NCBI RefSeq assembly: GCF_008802365.1
Contig: NZ_VZQZ01000002.1
Location: 479,829 to 543,828, forward strand
Reading direction: 5' to 3'
DNA from: Oryzomonas japonica
GTDB taxonomy: Bacteria > Desulfobacterota > Desulfuromonadia > Geobacterales > Pseudopelobacteraceae
Length of the DNA: 64,000 nucleotides
Within the stretch, counting starts at the first letter, position 1, and every line of letters starts with the position of its first letter. Both the position numbers and the translations under genes were made by a program. The notes below the pieces were generated by a model that saw only the letters and a program-made list of their open reading frames with translations, was not told the origin of the DNA and searched no databases. Shown here piece after piece: positions 9,464 through 20,214 of the stretch.

Positions 9464-11539
9464 ATGAATGCAAACGACTATCAGGAAATCCGGCACCTGT
9501 TTGATGAATACCTTCGGATGTACGCATCCCGCGACGACCGTCTCACCACATGTTTCAGCAATGATTTTTCCGGCTTCACAGGAGGCGGAGATTTTCTCGT
9601 CAAAGACAGGGAAGAATGGGTGGCGATTACCCGCCAGGACTTCGCCCAGGTCAAAGATCCGCTCCGCATCGAGCTCAAGGACCTGGCAATCCAATCCCTG
9701 TCTGATACGATTGCTGTGACTACCGGATTCTTCACCATTCACCTGCCAATCAAAGACTACATTCTGTCACGAGAGACCGCCCGCCTTGTGCTGATATTCC
9801 GCAAGGAATCCACCGAGTGGAAAATCGCGCATAGTAGCATTTCCATTCCCTACTACCTGGTCCGTGAGGGCGAAGTGTATCCTATGAAGGGGTTGGTGGA
9901 ACGCAATCAGCTTCTGGAAGAGCAGATTGCCGAGCGGACTCTGCAGCTTTCCGAGGCAAATGATAAACTTCGACAGACAAATGAAAAGCTGGCGAGAGAG
10001 GTCGAAGAACACAAACGCACGGAATTAGCCAATACGAGATTATTGCTGCAACAACGCGCCATATTGGACAACCTGCCCATGATAGCGTGGCTCAAAGACT
10101 CAGAAGGTCGTCTTGCAATGGTTAACGAGCCATATGCCGAGGCCTGTGGTCATACGGTAGATGATTGCATCGGCAAAACCGACCTGGAGTTATTCCCCCT
10201 GGAAATGGCCAAGAGCTATATCGCCGACGACCGTGAGGTGTGTACCACCGGCCAGAAGAGACAGTTGGAAGAGCAAGTCGCAACACCGGATGGCACAAAG
10301 TGGCACCTTACGTATAAGACTCCACTCTTTGACGAACTGGGTAGAGTCGCTGGTATAATGGGAATTGCCTTGGACATCTCATATCTCAAAGAACATGAAA
10401 AAGAAGAACTGAGGGTTCAGAAACTGGAATCGCTGGGAGTACTCGCCGGCGGCATTGCCCACGACTTCAACAATATTCTTACCGGGATCATGGGAAACAT
10501 ATCCCTTGCCAAGATGTCCCTTGATGACACGCACAAGTCATATAAAGCCCTGGTTGGGGCTGAAAAAGCATCGGTGCGGGCCACCGAACTGGCTCGTCAA
10601 CTCCTGACCTTTGCCCGCGGTGGCGAACCTGTCAAGAATGTTGTTTCACTCCAGCATCTTGCAAATGAAACAATGTCACTGGTTCTTCACGGTTCCAATG
10701 TCAGGGGCGTCGTTGACATCCCCGATTCAATTCACGCGATAGAAGCGGATGAAGGGCAGATCAGTCAGGCATTCCACAACATTATTATAAACGCTACGCA
10801 AGCGATGCCGGGTGGCGGGGTCTTGACCGTCTCTGCTCGCAACGAGACGCTTGCCGGCAGGAATAGCATGGCACTTCCTCCCGGCCCATATATCTGCCTC
10901 GCCTTTACCGATGAAGGCTGCGGAATATCGGATACTGATCTGGAAAAGATCTTTGATCCCTATTTCACAACCAAGGTCAGCGGGAATGGCCTGGGGCTTG
11001 CTTCAACCCATTCAATAATCAGCAGGCATGGCGGACATATCAGCGTCAGTTCTCTCGTAGATAAAGGTGCTACCTTCACAATCCATCTGCCGTCAATCGG
11101 AGAGACTCTTCCGAAATGTCCGACCGAACCTGTCACACAAACCTCCAAAGATCATAGTGGAGGTTCAATTCTTGTCATGGACGATGAAGAGATGATCCGG
11201 GAACTAACGACGGGAATGCTTGAAGAAATCGGGTATCACGTTACGACCTGTGGCGCAGGATCAGAAGCCATACGGTACTATGAAGCGGCAAAGGAATCAG
11301 GAACGCCTTTCTCGGCGGTAATTATGGATCTGACCATTCCGGGAGGCATGGGTGGCAGGGAAGCGGCTGAAAAAATCCTTGATATTGATCCGGCGGCGCG
11401 ACTGATAGTTTCCAGCGGTTATTCAAACGATCCGATCATGTCCGACTATCGTACCTACGGTTTTACCGGCGCTATCGCAAAACCATACAGGGTCAATGAA
11501 CTGGCGGAAATGCTGCGTTCAGCACTGCATGATCGTTAG
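9464..11539 (+). CDS. Hybrid sensor histidine kinase (NTF2-like, PAS, HisKA, HATPase, REC)
   Basis: A soluble 691-residue kinase with no membrane helix. Residues 1-130 resemble the SnoaL/DUF4440 (NTF2-like) fold, followed by a coiled coil (about 145-185), a PAS domain (about 190-310), a HisKA segment with LAGGIAHDFNNILTG, an HATPase domain with GNGLGLAS, and a C-terminal receiver whose likely phospho-acceptor is the Asp in MDLTIPGG. The stimulus is not evident. It is transcribed alone between rpsT and the convergent holA. The ATG at 9464 has only a weak ribosome site (AAAGGG). Confidence 0.85.
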   Translation: MNANDYQEIRHLFDEYLRMYASRDDRLTTCFSNDFSGFTGGGDFLVKDREEWVAITRQDFAQVKDPLRIELKDLAIQSLSDTIAVTTGFFTIHLPIKDYILSRETARLVLIFRKESTEWKIAHSSISIPYYLVREGEVYPMKGLVERNQLLEEQIAERTLQLSEANDKLRQTNEKLAREVEEHKRTELANTRLLLQQRAILDNLPMIAWLKDSEGRLAMVNEPYAEACGHTVDDCIGKTDLELFPLEMAKSYIADDREVCTTGQKRQLEEQVATPDGTKWHLTYKTPLFDELGRVAGIMGIALDISYLKEHEKEELRVQKLESLGVLAGGIAHDFNNILTGIMGNISLAKMSLDDTHKSYKALVGAEKASVRATELARQLLTFARGGEPVKNVVSLQHLANETMSLVLHGSNVRGVVDIPDSIHAIEADEGQISQAFHNIIINATQAMPGGGVLTVSARNETLAGRNSMALPPGPYICLAFTDEGCGISDTDLEKIFDPYFTTKVSGNGLGLASTHSIISRHGGHISVSSLVDKGATFTIHLPSIGETLPKCPTEPVTQTSKDHSGGSILVMDDEEMIRELTTGMLEEIGYHVTTCGAGSEAIRYYEAAKESGTPFSAVIMDLTIPGGMGGREAAEKILDIDPAARLIVSSGYSNDPIMSDYRTYGFTGAIAKPYRVNELAEMLRSALHDR

Positions 11540-11652
11540 ATAAAAATCATTTTTTAAACACGAAAGCGCGCAGATAGAAGAGATCAGCGCGCCGGAATGA
11601 AGGCGAGTGCACACCCGCTTGGCGAGTATGCGCTCGCATCAGTTTGATTGGG

Positions 11653-12657
11653 TTACTGCGCTAAAGACGACGTACAGATCCCGACCACAAGGCCATGCAT
11701 CAGGGTTGCGGGCTGCCCTCCACCTGTCTTGGACGCGACATCGCAACGATAGAGCTCTTCGAACAGCCTTCCCAATTCACCCCGCGAGAAGTTTTTCGCC
11801 TGCTGGACAACTTCCCCCAGAAAAAACGTGTGGATGTTGAGTTCCCGGCCGATATCGGCCTGGGACACCCTGCGATCCAGCAACTCCCTGATCCGCCACA
11901 GTTGCCGGAAATGTCGTGTCAGGGCCCCAATCATCATCGGAGCATCTTCACCATTGCGAAAGAGTGCCCCAAGACTCTTGAGGGCGTTCTGCAGATCGCG
12001 CATACCGAGGAAGCGGGCAAGCTCGAAGGCGGTAAACGCCTTGCTGCTGCTGGCGATGACGCGCACGTCCTCCACGGTTATCCGCGACCGGTCGCCGCAG
12101 TACACGGCCAGCTTTTCTACTTGCGACGACAACTCCTGGAGGTTGTTGCCGATCAGAAGAGACAGCAATCCGGCGGCGGCCGGGTCGATCGTCTTTCCCT
12201 GGGCCACCGCCTCGCTCTGGATAAAGCCGCTCAGCTTGTTGTCGTAGAGCCGCTTGTATTCCACCAGACACCCCTGTTTCTTGAGTTCCTGGAAGAATTT
12301 CTTGCGTTGGTCGATCTTGGCGCCGGTAAACACGAGGCACGTGGTTGCGGCCGGATTGCGGACATACGGCAGCAGGCTCTCCAGAACATCGGCCTTGAGC
12401 GCATCCGCGCGTTTTACCAGCACCGCACGCCGCTCGGCGAACATGGGCAGGGTCTGGGCGGCATCGAGGATTTCAACCCCTTTGGTTTCATTGCCGTAGA
12501 AGACATTGAAGTTGAAATCCTTGAGTGAAGGATCGATGGCCCGTTCCAGCAATTGATGGACAGTCCGTTCGATCAGGAACGTCTCTTCGCCGTACAGATA
12601 GATGAGCGCCGGTATGGTCCCCTTGTTAAGGGCGGTTTCAAGCTCCTGAGCGGTCAT
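11653..12657 (-). CDS. holA: DNA polymerase III delta subunit
   Basis: HolA opens the sliding clamp within the clamp-loader complex. The 334-residue protein has the N-terminal IPALIYLYGEETFLIE motif, a degenerate AAA+ fold, and a C-terminal helical domain with LTRHFRQLWRIRELL typical of the family. It begins 2 bp after the lptE stop, and leuS-lptE-holA is a common order in delta-proteobacteria. The 113 bp between it and the convergent hybrid kinase hold only short GC-rich inverted repeats without a T tract. Confidence 0.92.
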   Translation of the reverse strand: MTAQELETALNKGTIPALIYLYGEETFLIERTVHQLLERAIDPSLKDFNFNVFYGNETKGVEILDAAQTLPMFAERRAVLVKRADALKADVLESLLPYVRNPAATTCLVFTGAKIDQRKKFFQELKKQGCLVEYKRLYDNKLSGFIQSEAVAQGKTIDPAAAGLLSLLIGNNLQELSSQVEKLAVYCGDRSRITVEDVRVIASSSKAFTAFELARFLGMRDLQNALKSLGALFRNGEDAPMMIGALTRHFRQLWRIRELLDRRVSQADIGRELNIHTFFLGEVVQQAKNFSRGELGRLFEELYRCDVASKTGGGQPATLMHGLVVGICTSSLAQ

Positions 12658-12659
12658 GA

Positions 12660-13190
12660 TCAGTACGCCTGTTCCACGGTCACAAGAAACCTGTCGGCCA
12701 GGGTCCGGGAGGCCGCCTTCAGGGCCGCCTCCTCGGCGTTATGCTGCAGGGCCAGGTCCGTGGACGCGGGGAAGTCCTGAAACGCCTGGACGGTTCCCTT
12801 CCACACAGGGGCCGTCCCGCCCTTTTGATGCAATTCCAGATCAACAGAGATAGTCAGACGGTATTCCTTAACCTGGTCTGCGGCAGAATAGGAGACCGCC
12901 TTGAGGGTATAGGAAGCCAGCTTGCCCCGCACCCTGAGGTCGGCCGTGGCCTCCCTGTCCGCCGGGGCCAGTCCCCGCATGGTGTGACTTTCCTCGTACA
13001 ACGCCCGCCGGATAACGGTCTGGGCTGTGGGGCTGACCGTCTCGTTGACGATGAACGCCACCCAGATCGACTGACCCGTTGTCAGCGTGTTTCCAGCCGT
13101 TCCGGCAAAGCGATAGCCACACCCCGCACATAACAACATGCAGCAGAGCAGCAGGAACGAGAAAGAGCGGAATAGACCTCCGAAAGACAT
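12660..13190 (-). CDS. lptE: LPS-assembly lipoprotein LptE
   Basis: Starting at the ATG at 13190, the 176-residue product has a hydrophobic signal peptide and a lipobox-like LCAGC, with the lipidated Cys followed by GYRFAG, the usual LptE start. LptE plugs the LptD barrel in the outer membrane for LPS export. A GGGGAGGGG ribosome site supports this start over an upstream in-frame codon that would overlap leuS. The position between leuS and holA also fits. Sequence similarity in this family is weak, so the name rests on length, lipobox and synteny. Confidence 0.82.
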   Translation of the reverse strand: MSFGGLFRSFSFLLLCCMLLCAGCGYRFAGTAGNTLTTGQSIWVAFIVNETVSPTAQTVIRRALYEESHTMRGLAPADREATADLRVRGKLASYTLKAVSYSAADQVKEYRLTISVDLELHQKGGTAPVWKGTVQAFQDFPASTDLALQHNAEEAALKAASRTLADRFLVTVEQAY

Positions 13191-13201
13191 ATCCCCTCCC
13201 C

Positions 13202-15673
13202 CTACGCCGCCACGATGTTGATCAGCTTGCCCGGTACGCAGATAACCTTGCGCACCTGTTTGCCCTCGAGAAACGGGAGCACCTTTTCGTCCGCCAGGGC
13301 GCACTTCTCGAGTTCCTCCATACTGGTCCCGGCACTCACCGTGATCCGGGTACGGAGCTTCCCGTTGACCTGAACAACAACCAATATTTCTTCATCCACG
13401 ACCGCATCCCGGTCGTATTCCGGCCAGGCGGTGCGGGAAAGGGGGGTGGTATTGCCGAGGCGCTGCCACAACTCCTCACTCACGTGCGGGACAAAGGGAG
13501 CCAGCAGCAGCACCGTGGTTTCCAATGCCTCTTTCATGACGGCGCCGTACTGTGGCGTTTGGAGATCCGCGGGCTGGAGCGTATTGAGCAGTTCCATGAT
13601 CGATGCGATGGCGGTATTGAAATGGAAACGCTCTTCGATGTCCTCGGTCACCTTTTTGATGGTCTTGTGTACGGCGCGGCGCAGCGTGCGTTCCTCAGCC
13701 GTAAGCGTTGCCAGGTCCGGCGCAGCGGCGTTTTTCACCAGGTCGAGGCGATCATGGACCAGTTTCCACACGCGGTTGATGAAACGGAACGAGCCGTCCA
13801 CCCCTTGGTCGCTCCAGTCCAGATCCTTTTCCGGCGGCGCCGCAAACAGGGAAAAGAGGCGGGCCGTATCGGCACCGTAACGCTCGATGAGGGCATTGGG
13901 ATCGACTACATTACCCTTGGATTTACTCATCTTGGTGCCATCTTTGATGACCATGCCCTGGGTCAACAGGTTGGTGAAAGGTTCATCGCAGGAGACGTAC
14001 CCCAGGTCGCGCAACACCTTGGTAAAGAAACGGGCATACAGAAGATGCAGGACGGCGTGTTCGATACCGCCGATATACTGGTCAACGGACATCCAGTAAT
14101 CCACGCGCTTGCGGTCCAGGGGGCCATCCTGGAAATCAGGGCAGCAATAGCGCAGGAAATACCAGGACGACTCGACGAAAGTGTCCATGGTGTCGGTTTC
14201 GCGGCGCGCCGCCTTGCCGCATGTGGGACACGTGCAGTTGACAAAGGAGTCCAGCTTGGCCAGCGGGCTGCCCCCTTCACCACTGAACTCCACGTCCATG
14301 GGAAGCCGTACCGGCAGGTCCTTTTCCGGCACCGGCACCACGCCGCAATTTTCGCAGTAGATTACCGGGATGGGGTTCCCCCAGTAACGTTGCCGGGAGA
14401 TTCCCCAATCGCGCAAACGGAAATTGACCGTTTTCTTGCCGATCCCCTCCTGTTCCAGGTAATCGGCGATGGCCTCTTTGGCGGCATCGCTCTTCAGGCC
14501 GTCGAACCGGCCCGAGTTGACCAGTGTTCCGGTCTCGGTAAAGGCGGCCTTCATGGTGGCGGTATCGAGGCTCTCCCCTTCCGGCTGGATCACGACCTGG
14601 AGCGGCAGCGAATATTTACGGGCAAACTCAAAGTCACGCTGGTCGTGGGTCGGCACCGCCATGACCGCGCCGGTGCCGTAGTCGGTCAGGACAAAGTTGG
14701 CCAGATACACCGGCATGCGGGCCTTGGTGAGAGGATTGATGCAGTAGGAACCGGTGAAGACCCCTTCCTTTTCAAAGTCTTCCGCGGTCCGCTTGATGCG
14801 GTCGGTTTTTTTAACCTTTTCGATAAAGGCATCGACCTCGGCTTTCCGGTCGGGAGTGGTCAGTTGCTGGGCCAAGGGGTGTTCGGGGGCCAGGGACATG
14901 AAGGTGGCGCCAAAAACCGTATCCTGGCGGGTCGTAAAGACCTTAACGGACTCGCTGCGCCCTTCCAGAGGAAAATCGATCTCGCAACCGATACTCTTGC
15001 CGATCCAGTTGCGTTGCATGACCAGCACCCGTTCCGGCCACCCTGGAAGTTTAAAGGTCCAGTCCAGCAACTCCTCGGCATAATCGGTGATGCGGAAGAA
15101 CCACTGATCAAGCTCCTTCTGCTTGACCTCGCTGTCGCAACGCCAGCAGGCACCGTCTTCCACCTGTTCGTTAGCCAGCACGGTCTCGCATTTCGGGCAC
15201 CAGTTGACAAAGGAAGTCTTCTTGTACGCCAACCCCTTGGCGAGCATCTCCAGAAAGATCTTCTGCTCCCAGCGGTAATATGCCACATCGCAGGTGGCAA
15301 GTTCGCGGCCCCAGTCGTAGGAAAGCCCCATTTTCTTGAGCTGGCCGCGCATATAGTCGATGTTTTCATGGGTCCACTTGGCCGGATGGCTCTTATTCTG
15401 GATGGCGGCATTTTCAGCCGGCATCCCGAAGGCATCCCATCCCATGGGATGAAGCACGTTGAAGCCGCGCATCTTCTTGAACCTGCCGACCACATCGCCG
15501 ATGGAATAATTGCGCACGTGGCCCATATGTATCCTGCCGGAGGGATAGGGAAACATCTCCAGCAGATAGTACTTCTTCTTATCCTGATCTTCGGTGACGG
15601 CAAAGGATGCCGCTTCTTCCCAACAGCTCTGCCATTTTTCTTCTATATCCTTGGGGATGTACTTCAGTTCCAC
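13202..15673 (-). CDS. leuS: Leucyl-tRNA synthetase
   Basis: LeuS charges tRNA-Leu. The 823-residue class I synthetase has the HIGH-type motif ([10 protein letters not shown]), the KMSKS motif ([11 protein letters not shown]), a zinc-type cysteine pair region, and a CP1 editing domain containing the [18 protein letters not shown] region. The GTG at 15673 is chosen: it gives the normal family start ([14 protein letters not shown]) and has an AAAGGAA ribosome site, while the longer frame begins 17 codons earlier without support. It is the first gene of leuS-lptE-holA. Confidence 0.97.
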   Translation of the reverse strand: MELKYIPKDIEEKWQSCWEEAASFAVTEDQDKKKYYLLEMFPYPSGRIHMGHVRNYSIGDVVGRFKKMRGFNVLHPMGWDAFGMPAENAAIQNKSHPAKWTHENIDYMRGQLKKMGLSYDWGRELATCDVAYYRWEQKIFLEMLAKGLAYKKTSFVNWCPKCETVLANEQVEDGACWRCDSEVKQKELDQWFFRITDYAEELLDWTFKLPGWPERVLVMQRNWIGKSIGCEIDFPLEGRSESVKVFTTRQDTVFGATFMSLAPEHPLAQQLTTPDRKAEVDAFIEKVKKTDRIKRTAEDFEKEGVFTGSYCINPLTKARMPVYLANFVLTDYGTGAVMAVPTHDQRDFEFARKYSLPLQVVIQPEGESLDTATMKAAFTETGTLVNSGRFDGLKSDAAKEAIADYLEQEGIGKKTVNFRLRDWGISRQRYWGNPIPVIYCENCGVVPVPEKDLPVRLPMDVEFSGEGGSPLAKLDSFVNCTCPTCGKAARRETDTMDTFVESSWYFLRYCCPDFQDGPLDRKRVDYWMSVDQYIGGIEHAVLHLLYARFFTKVLRDLGYVSCDEPFTNLLTQGMVIKDGTKMSKSKGNVVDPNALIERYGADTARLFSLFAAPPEKDLDWSDQGVDGSFRFINRVWKLVHDRLDLVKNAAAPDLATLTAEERTLRRAVHKTIKKVTEDIEERFHFNTAIASIMELLNTLQPADLQTPQYGAVMKEALETTVLLLAPFVPHVSEELWQRLGNTTPLSRTAWPEYDRDAVVDEEILVVVQVNGKLRTRITVSAGTSMEELEKCALADEKVLPFLEGKQVRKVICVPGKLINIVAA

Positions 15674-15738
15674 AATTCTGTTCCTTTCTGGACAATAAAA
15701 TTGGATTACGTTTAAAGAGCACATGTGGCGATACGAGA

Positions 15739-16800
15739 TTATGTAAATGAGCCTTTAGCCAGGATCTCCCGGTGCACGCAGTGCATGGGGACAACCTTGT
15801 CCACAAGGCCGGTCGCTACGGCTTCGCGCGGCATCCCGTAGACAACGGCCGTTTCATCGGATTCGGCTATCACAAAGCCGCCCTGGTCTTTGACTTTGCG
15901 AACGCCCTTGGTGCCGTCATTTCCCATGCCGGTCAGGATGACGGCAATCATGCGCTTTTTGTAGATATCGGCACAGGATTCCAGCATGACATCCACCGAC
16001 GGCACATAACGGTCGGCACTCGTGGGAGGGACGACCCGCACAACAGCCCGTCCGTCGTGCGGTTCCAGCACGAGGTTCGAACCTCCGGGCGCTATCAGCG
16101 CCCTGCCCGGCAGCACCAAATCGCCATCCACAGCCTCCTTTACCTCGAACAGGGAGGCGCGGTTCAAGCGCTCGGCAAAGGCACGGGTGAAACCTGACGG
16201 CATGTGCTGGGCCACCACGACGGCAAAGGGGTACGCCCTCTCGAATGCGGAGAAGAAAAATTGCAGTGCCGGCGGCCCTCCGGTTGAGGCGCCGATGGCG
16301 ACAAGATCGAAGGGCGATTGGCCAACAACGCCGGGCTTCGCCGCTCCAGCATCCCCCTGCACCCTTTCATGGGACGGCAACGGTGGCTGCTTTAATCGCG
16401 GCAGGCCCTGATTGACAAACTGGAGTACCTTCTGCTGAAGGTCCTCCCTGATGAGCAGCAGATCGTTGGAGGCCCCGCTGGAAGGCTTTGCCACGAAATC
16501 CAGGGCGCCCAGTTCCAAGGCCTTGAACACCTTGTCTGCGCTGCTCAGGGCGCTCACGACAATCACCGGGGTCGCATAGCGGACCGTCAGGATGCGCAGA
16601 AGCGTAAATCCGTCCATTTTCGGCATTTCAAGGTCAAGGGTGACAAGGTCCGGCTTAAGGGTTGCCACCTTGTGGATCCCCTCCTCGCCATTGGTGGCGT
16701 AGCCGACCACCTCGACACATTCGAGTCCTTCGAGCATCTTGGTGATGGTGCGTCTGCTGAAGGCGGAATCGTCTACGACAAGCACCTTGAGCCTTCTCAT
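15739..16800 (-). CDS. cheB: CheB, chemotaxis response regulator and methylesterase
   Basis: This 353-residue protein has an N-terminal receiver (VDDSAFSRR; likely phospho-acceptor Asp56 in LDLEMP) and a C-terminal CheB methylesterase domain with the catalytic Ser in [10 protein letters not shown], His in AQHMPSGFT and Asp in GMGNDGTKG. It demethylates or deamidates receptor glutamates. Its start overlaps the cheR stop in an ATGA arrangement. It is the last gene of the chemosensory operon. Confidence 0.95.
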   Translation of the reverse strand: MRRLKVLVVDDSAFSRRTITKMLEGLECVEVVGYATNGEEGIHKVATLKPDLVTLDLEMPKMDGFTLLRILTVRYATPVIVVSALSSADKVFKALELGALDFVAKPSSGASNDLLLIREDLQQKVLQFVNQGLPRLKQPPLPSHERVQGDAGAAKPGVVGQSPFDLVAIGASTGGPPALQFFFSAFERAYPFAVVVAQHMPSGFTRAFAERLNRASLFEVKEAVDGDLVLPGRALIAPGGSNLVLEPHDGRAVVRVVPPTSADRYVPSVDVMLESCADIYKKRMIAVILTGMGNDGTKGVRKVKDQGGFVIAESDETAVVYGMPREAVATGLVDKVVPMHCVHREILAKGSFT

Positions 16801-17675
16801 AAACCATCTCCCAATGCAGAACGTTCCGGCTTCTGATAGATCATATCATTCTTGAAGTGGCGCAGCGTAAAAAGCGTGGTGACGTTCATGAGCGACTCGG
16901 AATGTCCCAGAAGCAGGAAACCTCCGTCATGGAGGGATCGGTGAAACTCTTCGACGACCCTCTTCTTGGCCGCCAGGTCAAAATAGATGATCACATTGCG
17001 GCAGAAGATGAGATCCATCTTGCCGAGCATCATCATGCGGATCTTGTCGAAGAGGTTGAGGTGGCTGATGGTAACCATCTCCCGGATATCGTCCGTCACC
17101 TTGAGCCCACCGTCATATTCGTAAAAGAAACGTTTGATATAGCGTTCGTCAGTCGCCCGGAACGACGATTTCGTGTAGACTCCACGTCGGGCGTGCTGAA
17201 GGACCCGCTGACTGATGTCGGTACCGATGATCTCGATCTTCCACCCCCGCAGACTGGGCATGTCCCGCAGCAACATGGCGATGGTATAGGGTTCTTCTCC
17301 CGTTGAACAGCCTGCGCTCCAGATGCGCAACGTACGGTCCCCCCGAGCCGACTTGGCGCTGATGAGTTCCGGAATGACTTCATCCGTGAAAGCGGAAAGC
17401 TGGAACGATTCCCGGAAGAAATAGGTTTCATTGGTCGTGAGGACATCCATGATGTCCATCATTTCCTGGTCTTTATTCCGGTCGTATTTCAAAAAGTGAT
17501 AATATTCGCGGAAATTATTCAGATTCAGGGCGGTCAGACGGCGGGCAAGACGCTTCTCCAGAAGGTATTTTGAGTCGTCGTCGAAAAAAATGCCGCAATG
17601 GCTGTAAATACTGTCCCGTATGATCCGGAACTCATCATCGGACATGGGCTGTCCTGTATCCAGGGATAAAGTCAT
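16797..17675 (-). CDS. cheR: CheR, chemoreceptor glutamate methyltransferase
   Basis: The 292-residue SAM-dependent methyltransferase has a helical N-domain (about residues 10-80) and the CheR catalytic domain with NETYFFRE, the SAM motif [12 protein letters not shown], and FCRNVIIYF. It methylates chemoreceptors. It overlaps the HEAT-repeat gene upstream and cheB downstream by four bases each, so translation is probably coupled. Confidence 0.95.
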   Translation of the reverse strand: MTLSLDTGQPMSDDEFRIIRDSIYSHCGIFFDDDSKYLLEKRLARRLTALNLNNFREYYHFLKYDRNKDQEMMDIMDVLTTNETYFFRESFQLSAFTDEVIPELISAKSARGDRTLRIWSAGCSTGEEPYTIAMLLRDMPSLRGWKIEIIGTDISQRVLQHARRGVYTKSSFRATDERYIKRFFYEYDGGLKVTDDIREMVTISHLNLFDKIRMMMLGKMDLIFCRNVIIYFDLAAKKRVVEEFHRSLHDGGFLLLGHSESLMNVTTLFTLRHFKNDMIYQKPERSALGDGL

Positions 17676-19684
17676 GCTCCCCCTTTCAACAGGCGTTTCA
17701 TCAGGTCCCTGACCAGATTGTTCCCTTCATTCTTAAGGGCGTTTTTCAGAACGGCCCGGGGCCGTTGGCCGGGAAGTCCCGCCAGAGTCGCCGCCGTGTC
17801 ATACCTGATGCCGGCATGGTGATGGGCAAACAGCCGCTCGGCATTCCGCAGGATTCGCTCCTTGTCGTGACGGGAGAGGATATTGAACGCCAATATGACC
17901 AATTCTTCATCCTCGTTATCCAGGACCGTCTCCACCAGGTCCAGGGCGGCGCTATCCCCTAACGACTCAAGCACTTCAAGGCAGGTGATCATGAGCAGTC
18001 CCCCGGCAGCGGGGAGCAGGTTTTTGATCACGTCGAGAATGGCCACCGGTTCCAGACGGGTCATGCTTTTCAGGGCCGCGCATTGCACCCGGGAATCGTC
18101 ATCGCGCAGGGCCAGCCTCAAAGGCTCAAGGGCATCGGCGTTCCCCGATTCTCCCAAAGCCTCGGCAGCGACCATGCGCACCTCCGGGGTCTCGTCCACC
18201 AGGGCGATTTGCAAAACCCCCTGCAGGGAGGGAATATGAAGTTTCCCAATGGCAGCCGCCGAGGTCTGTCGCACGGAAGGATCCTCATCCTTGACGAGCC
18301 GCGACAGGTAGTCGCCATCACGCAGGGCGGCAAAGAGCAAGGCCGCATCACGGCGGTGCTGTGGCTGCTCGGAATCCGCCAATTGGCGCGCAACCGCCCT
18401 GACGGGGTGGCTGTCCTTTTGGGCCAGGAGTTGAAGGGAGGAGATGATAGCGCCGCTGAAGCCATCGTCCGCCTCTTCGAGCATCCCGATGATCTCCGGG
18501 ATGCAGTCCGATAATCCTCGCTGGCCGGCGGCCTGTACCGCGGACCTGCGCACCAGCGGCGGAGGGTTGCGCAGGGCATTGCGAATCAGGTCGTCGCCCC
18601 CAGGGTAGCCCAATTTCCCAAACAGCGTACAGATGGCGCCGCAGACCTTTTCGTCGGCGCTGGGGTAGATTTCCCGCAACGTGTCCATGCCGGCGGGGCC
18701 GAGAGCAGAAAGGGCAGTGAGCGCCAGGCTCGAAAGCCGTTCGGTGAGATATGCCGCCAAAAGAGGCACAGCGGCACGTGGGTCGCCCATAACCCCCAGC
18801 AGGTTCGTCACCGCTTCCGCCAGAGCGGTATCATGCCCTTCCACCTCCAGCAGTTCCATGAAGCCCGGCACGACCTCGCTACCCGAAAATTGACGTAATG
18901 AAGCGATAAACTCCTGACGCGCCGCGCTGTCGGAACGCAGCAGGATACGGTTGAAGGCCTTGACGGCAGCGCAACGGGCGCTCTTCTGGCTGGAGAGAAA
19001 GCCCTCCAGCAGAATGGGTGCGGCCGTATGGTCACCGATGCTCCCGAGGCAGTCATAGAGTACCTTGCTGAAGATATCCTGCCCGACAAGCTTCTTGATC
19101 TCCTCCGGCACCGGCCCAGGGGTCCCAAGTTTTCCCAGGGCTGACAGGACGCTGAAACGAAAGAAGGCGTTTTCATTCGCGGCGAGTGCCGCGAGCAGTT
19201 CCGGCACCACCCCGGCGTCGCCGATGGTGCCCAGATGTTCGGCCGCAGCGGCGGAAACGTTCACATCGGGGTCATAAAGGGCGGCAAGCAGCACCGGAAT
19301 AAACTCAACGCCCCCGATCCCCCCCATGACATCGACCACGAACTTCCGCACGCCGGCATCGGGGTCGCCGGCAAGGGTTTTCAACTGGAGGGCCGCCCGC
19401 GCCCCAAGCATGACAATAGCCTCGGCAGCGGAATTTCTCAGCCCGGCATTGCCCTCATCGCGCAACAGTTCCAGCAGTTCGGCGATAAAATGACCTGAGG
19501 GCTCTGCCGCCACAAACACATTGACCGCTTCCTTGCGCACCCGCCAGCTGCCATCGCCCATGGCGGTAAAAACAAACTCGCACACATCCTCCAGGTCCTT
19601 GCCGTGCAGGGAATCGATGACCGCGCGACGCAGTTCTTCGTCGGCTGATTTGAGGGCGTTGCGTATATCTTCCCGATTATCCAC
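17672..19684 (-). CDS. HEAT-repeat protein within the chemosensory operon
   Basis: A 670-residue protein built almost entirely of HEAT/PBS-lyase-type repeats: units such as DPDAGVRKFVVDVMGGIG and DETPEVRMVAAEALGESG recur about every 31 residues along the whole chain. There is no catalytic motif, signal peptide or membrane helix. Such solenoids act as protein-binding scaffolds. It overlaps cheW (8 bp) and cheR (4 bp), so it is made with the chemosensory proteins and may organise or regulate the array. Function unknown. Confidence 0.85.
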   Translation of the reverse strand: MDNREDIRNALKSADEELRRAVIDSLHGKDLEDVCEFVFTAMGDGSWRVRKEAVNVFVAAEPSGHFIAELLELLRDEGNAGLRNSAAEAIVMLGARAALQLKTLAGDPDAGVRKFVVDVMGGIGGVEFIPVLLAALYDPDVNVSAAAAEHLGTIGDAGVVPELLAALAANENAFFRFSVLSALGKLGTPGPVPEEIKKLVGQDIFSKVLYDCLGSIGDHTAAPILLEGFLSSQKSARCAAVKAFNRILLRSDSAARQEFIASLRQFSGSEVVPGFMELLEVEGHDTALAEAVTNLLGVMGDPRAAVPLLAAYLTERLSSLALTALSALGPAGMDTLREIYPSADEKVCGAICTLFGKLGYPGGDDLIRNALRNPPPLVRRSAVQAAGQRGLSDCIPEIIGMLEEADDGFSGAIISSLQLLAQKDSHPVRAVARQLADSEQPQHRRDAALLFAALRDGDYLSRLVKDEDPSVRQTSAAAIGKLHIPSLQGVLQIALVDETPEVRMVAAEALGESGNADALEPLRLALRDDDSRVQCAALKSMTRLEPVAILDVIKNLLPAAGGLLMITCLEVLESLGDSAALDLVETVLDNEDEELVILAFNILSRHDKERILRNAERLFAHHHAGIRYDTAATLAGLPGQRPRAVLKNALKNEGNNLVRDLMKRLLKGGA

Positions 19685-20141
19685 GAAGTGACTCCAGGCG
19701 GATATCAGAGGGGGTAAGCAGGGAGTCGATGTCCAGGATCATGAACATTTGTTCATGTGAAAGGCACATCCCCAAAACGTATTCCATGCCGATTCCTTCG
19801 GTGATATCAGGAGCGGGTTTGATCTCGCCCGCCGGAACGGTGATGACCTCCTGGACGTTATCCACTGCCAGCGCCAGCATCTGCCCTTGAAGAGAGACGA
19901 TCAGGAGCCGGCCCGGGACACGCTCATCAGCTTTCGGCATGCCGAAACGATTCCGCATGTCCATGACCGGGATCAATTCACCACGCAGGTTGATGACCCC
20001 TTCCAGCAGGTCCGACTCCCGGGGCAGACCGGAAAGTTTCTGGGGCAGGATGATCTCTTTGATGCGCATGATATCCACCGCAAAGAGCCTGTTCCCCAAA
20101 CTGAAACACGCCAGTTCTATGTTCTGAATATCTGTTTTCAT
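19677..20141 (-). CDS. cheW: CheW-like coupling protein (short)
   Basis: The 154 residues form a single CheW domain with the motif ELIPVMDMRNRFGMP and the typical start in which a strand of the CheW fold reads FSLGNRLFAVDIMRIKEI. CheW links receptors to CheA. It lies between a second, longer cheW and the HEAT-repeat gene. Confidence 0.92.
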   Translation of the reverse strand: MKTDIQNIELACFSLGNRLFAVDIMRIKEIILPQKLSGLPRESDLLEGVINLRGELIPVMDMRNRFGMPKADERVPGRLLIVSLQGQMLALAVDNVQEVITVPAGEIKPAPDITEGIGMEYVLGMCLSHEQMFMILDIDSLLTPSDIRLESLRG

Positions 20142-20214
20142 AATCTATTCGTGCGGCTCCGTTCAGACAGCCATAGTGGTGAGCAGCGACCGGCAGGACC
20201 GGGACCGGGGTGCT

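Noticed and set aside
11540..11652. GC-rich inverted repeats as a terminator between the hybrid kinase and holA
   Set aside because: The stems are short (five or six pairs) and no T run follows on either strand.
13079..15715. Very long plus-strand open frame (878 codons) opposite leuS
   Set aside because: It lies wholly antisense to a certain leucyl-tRNA synthetase, has no recognisable domain or ribosome site, and is explained by GC-rich codon bias in the opposite strand.
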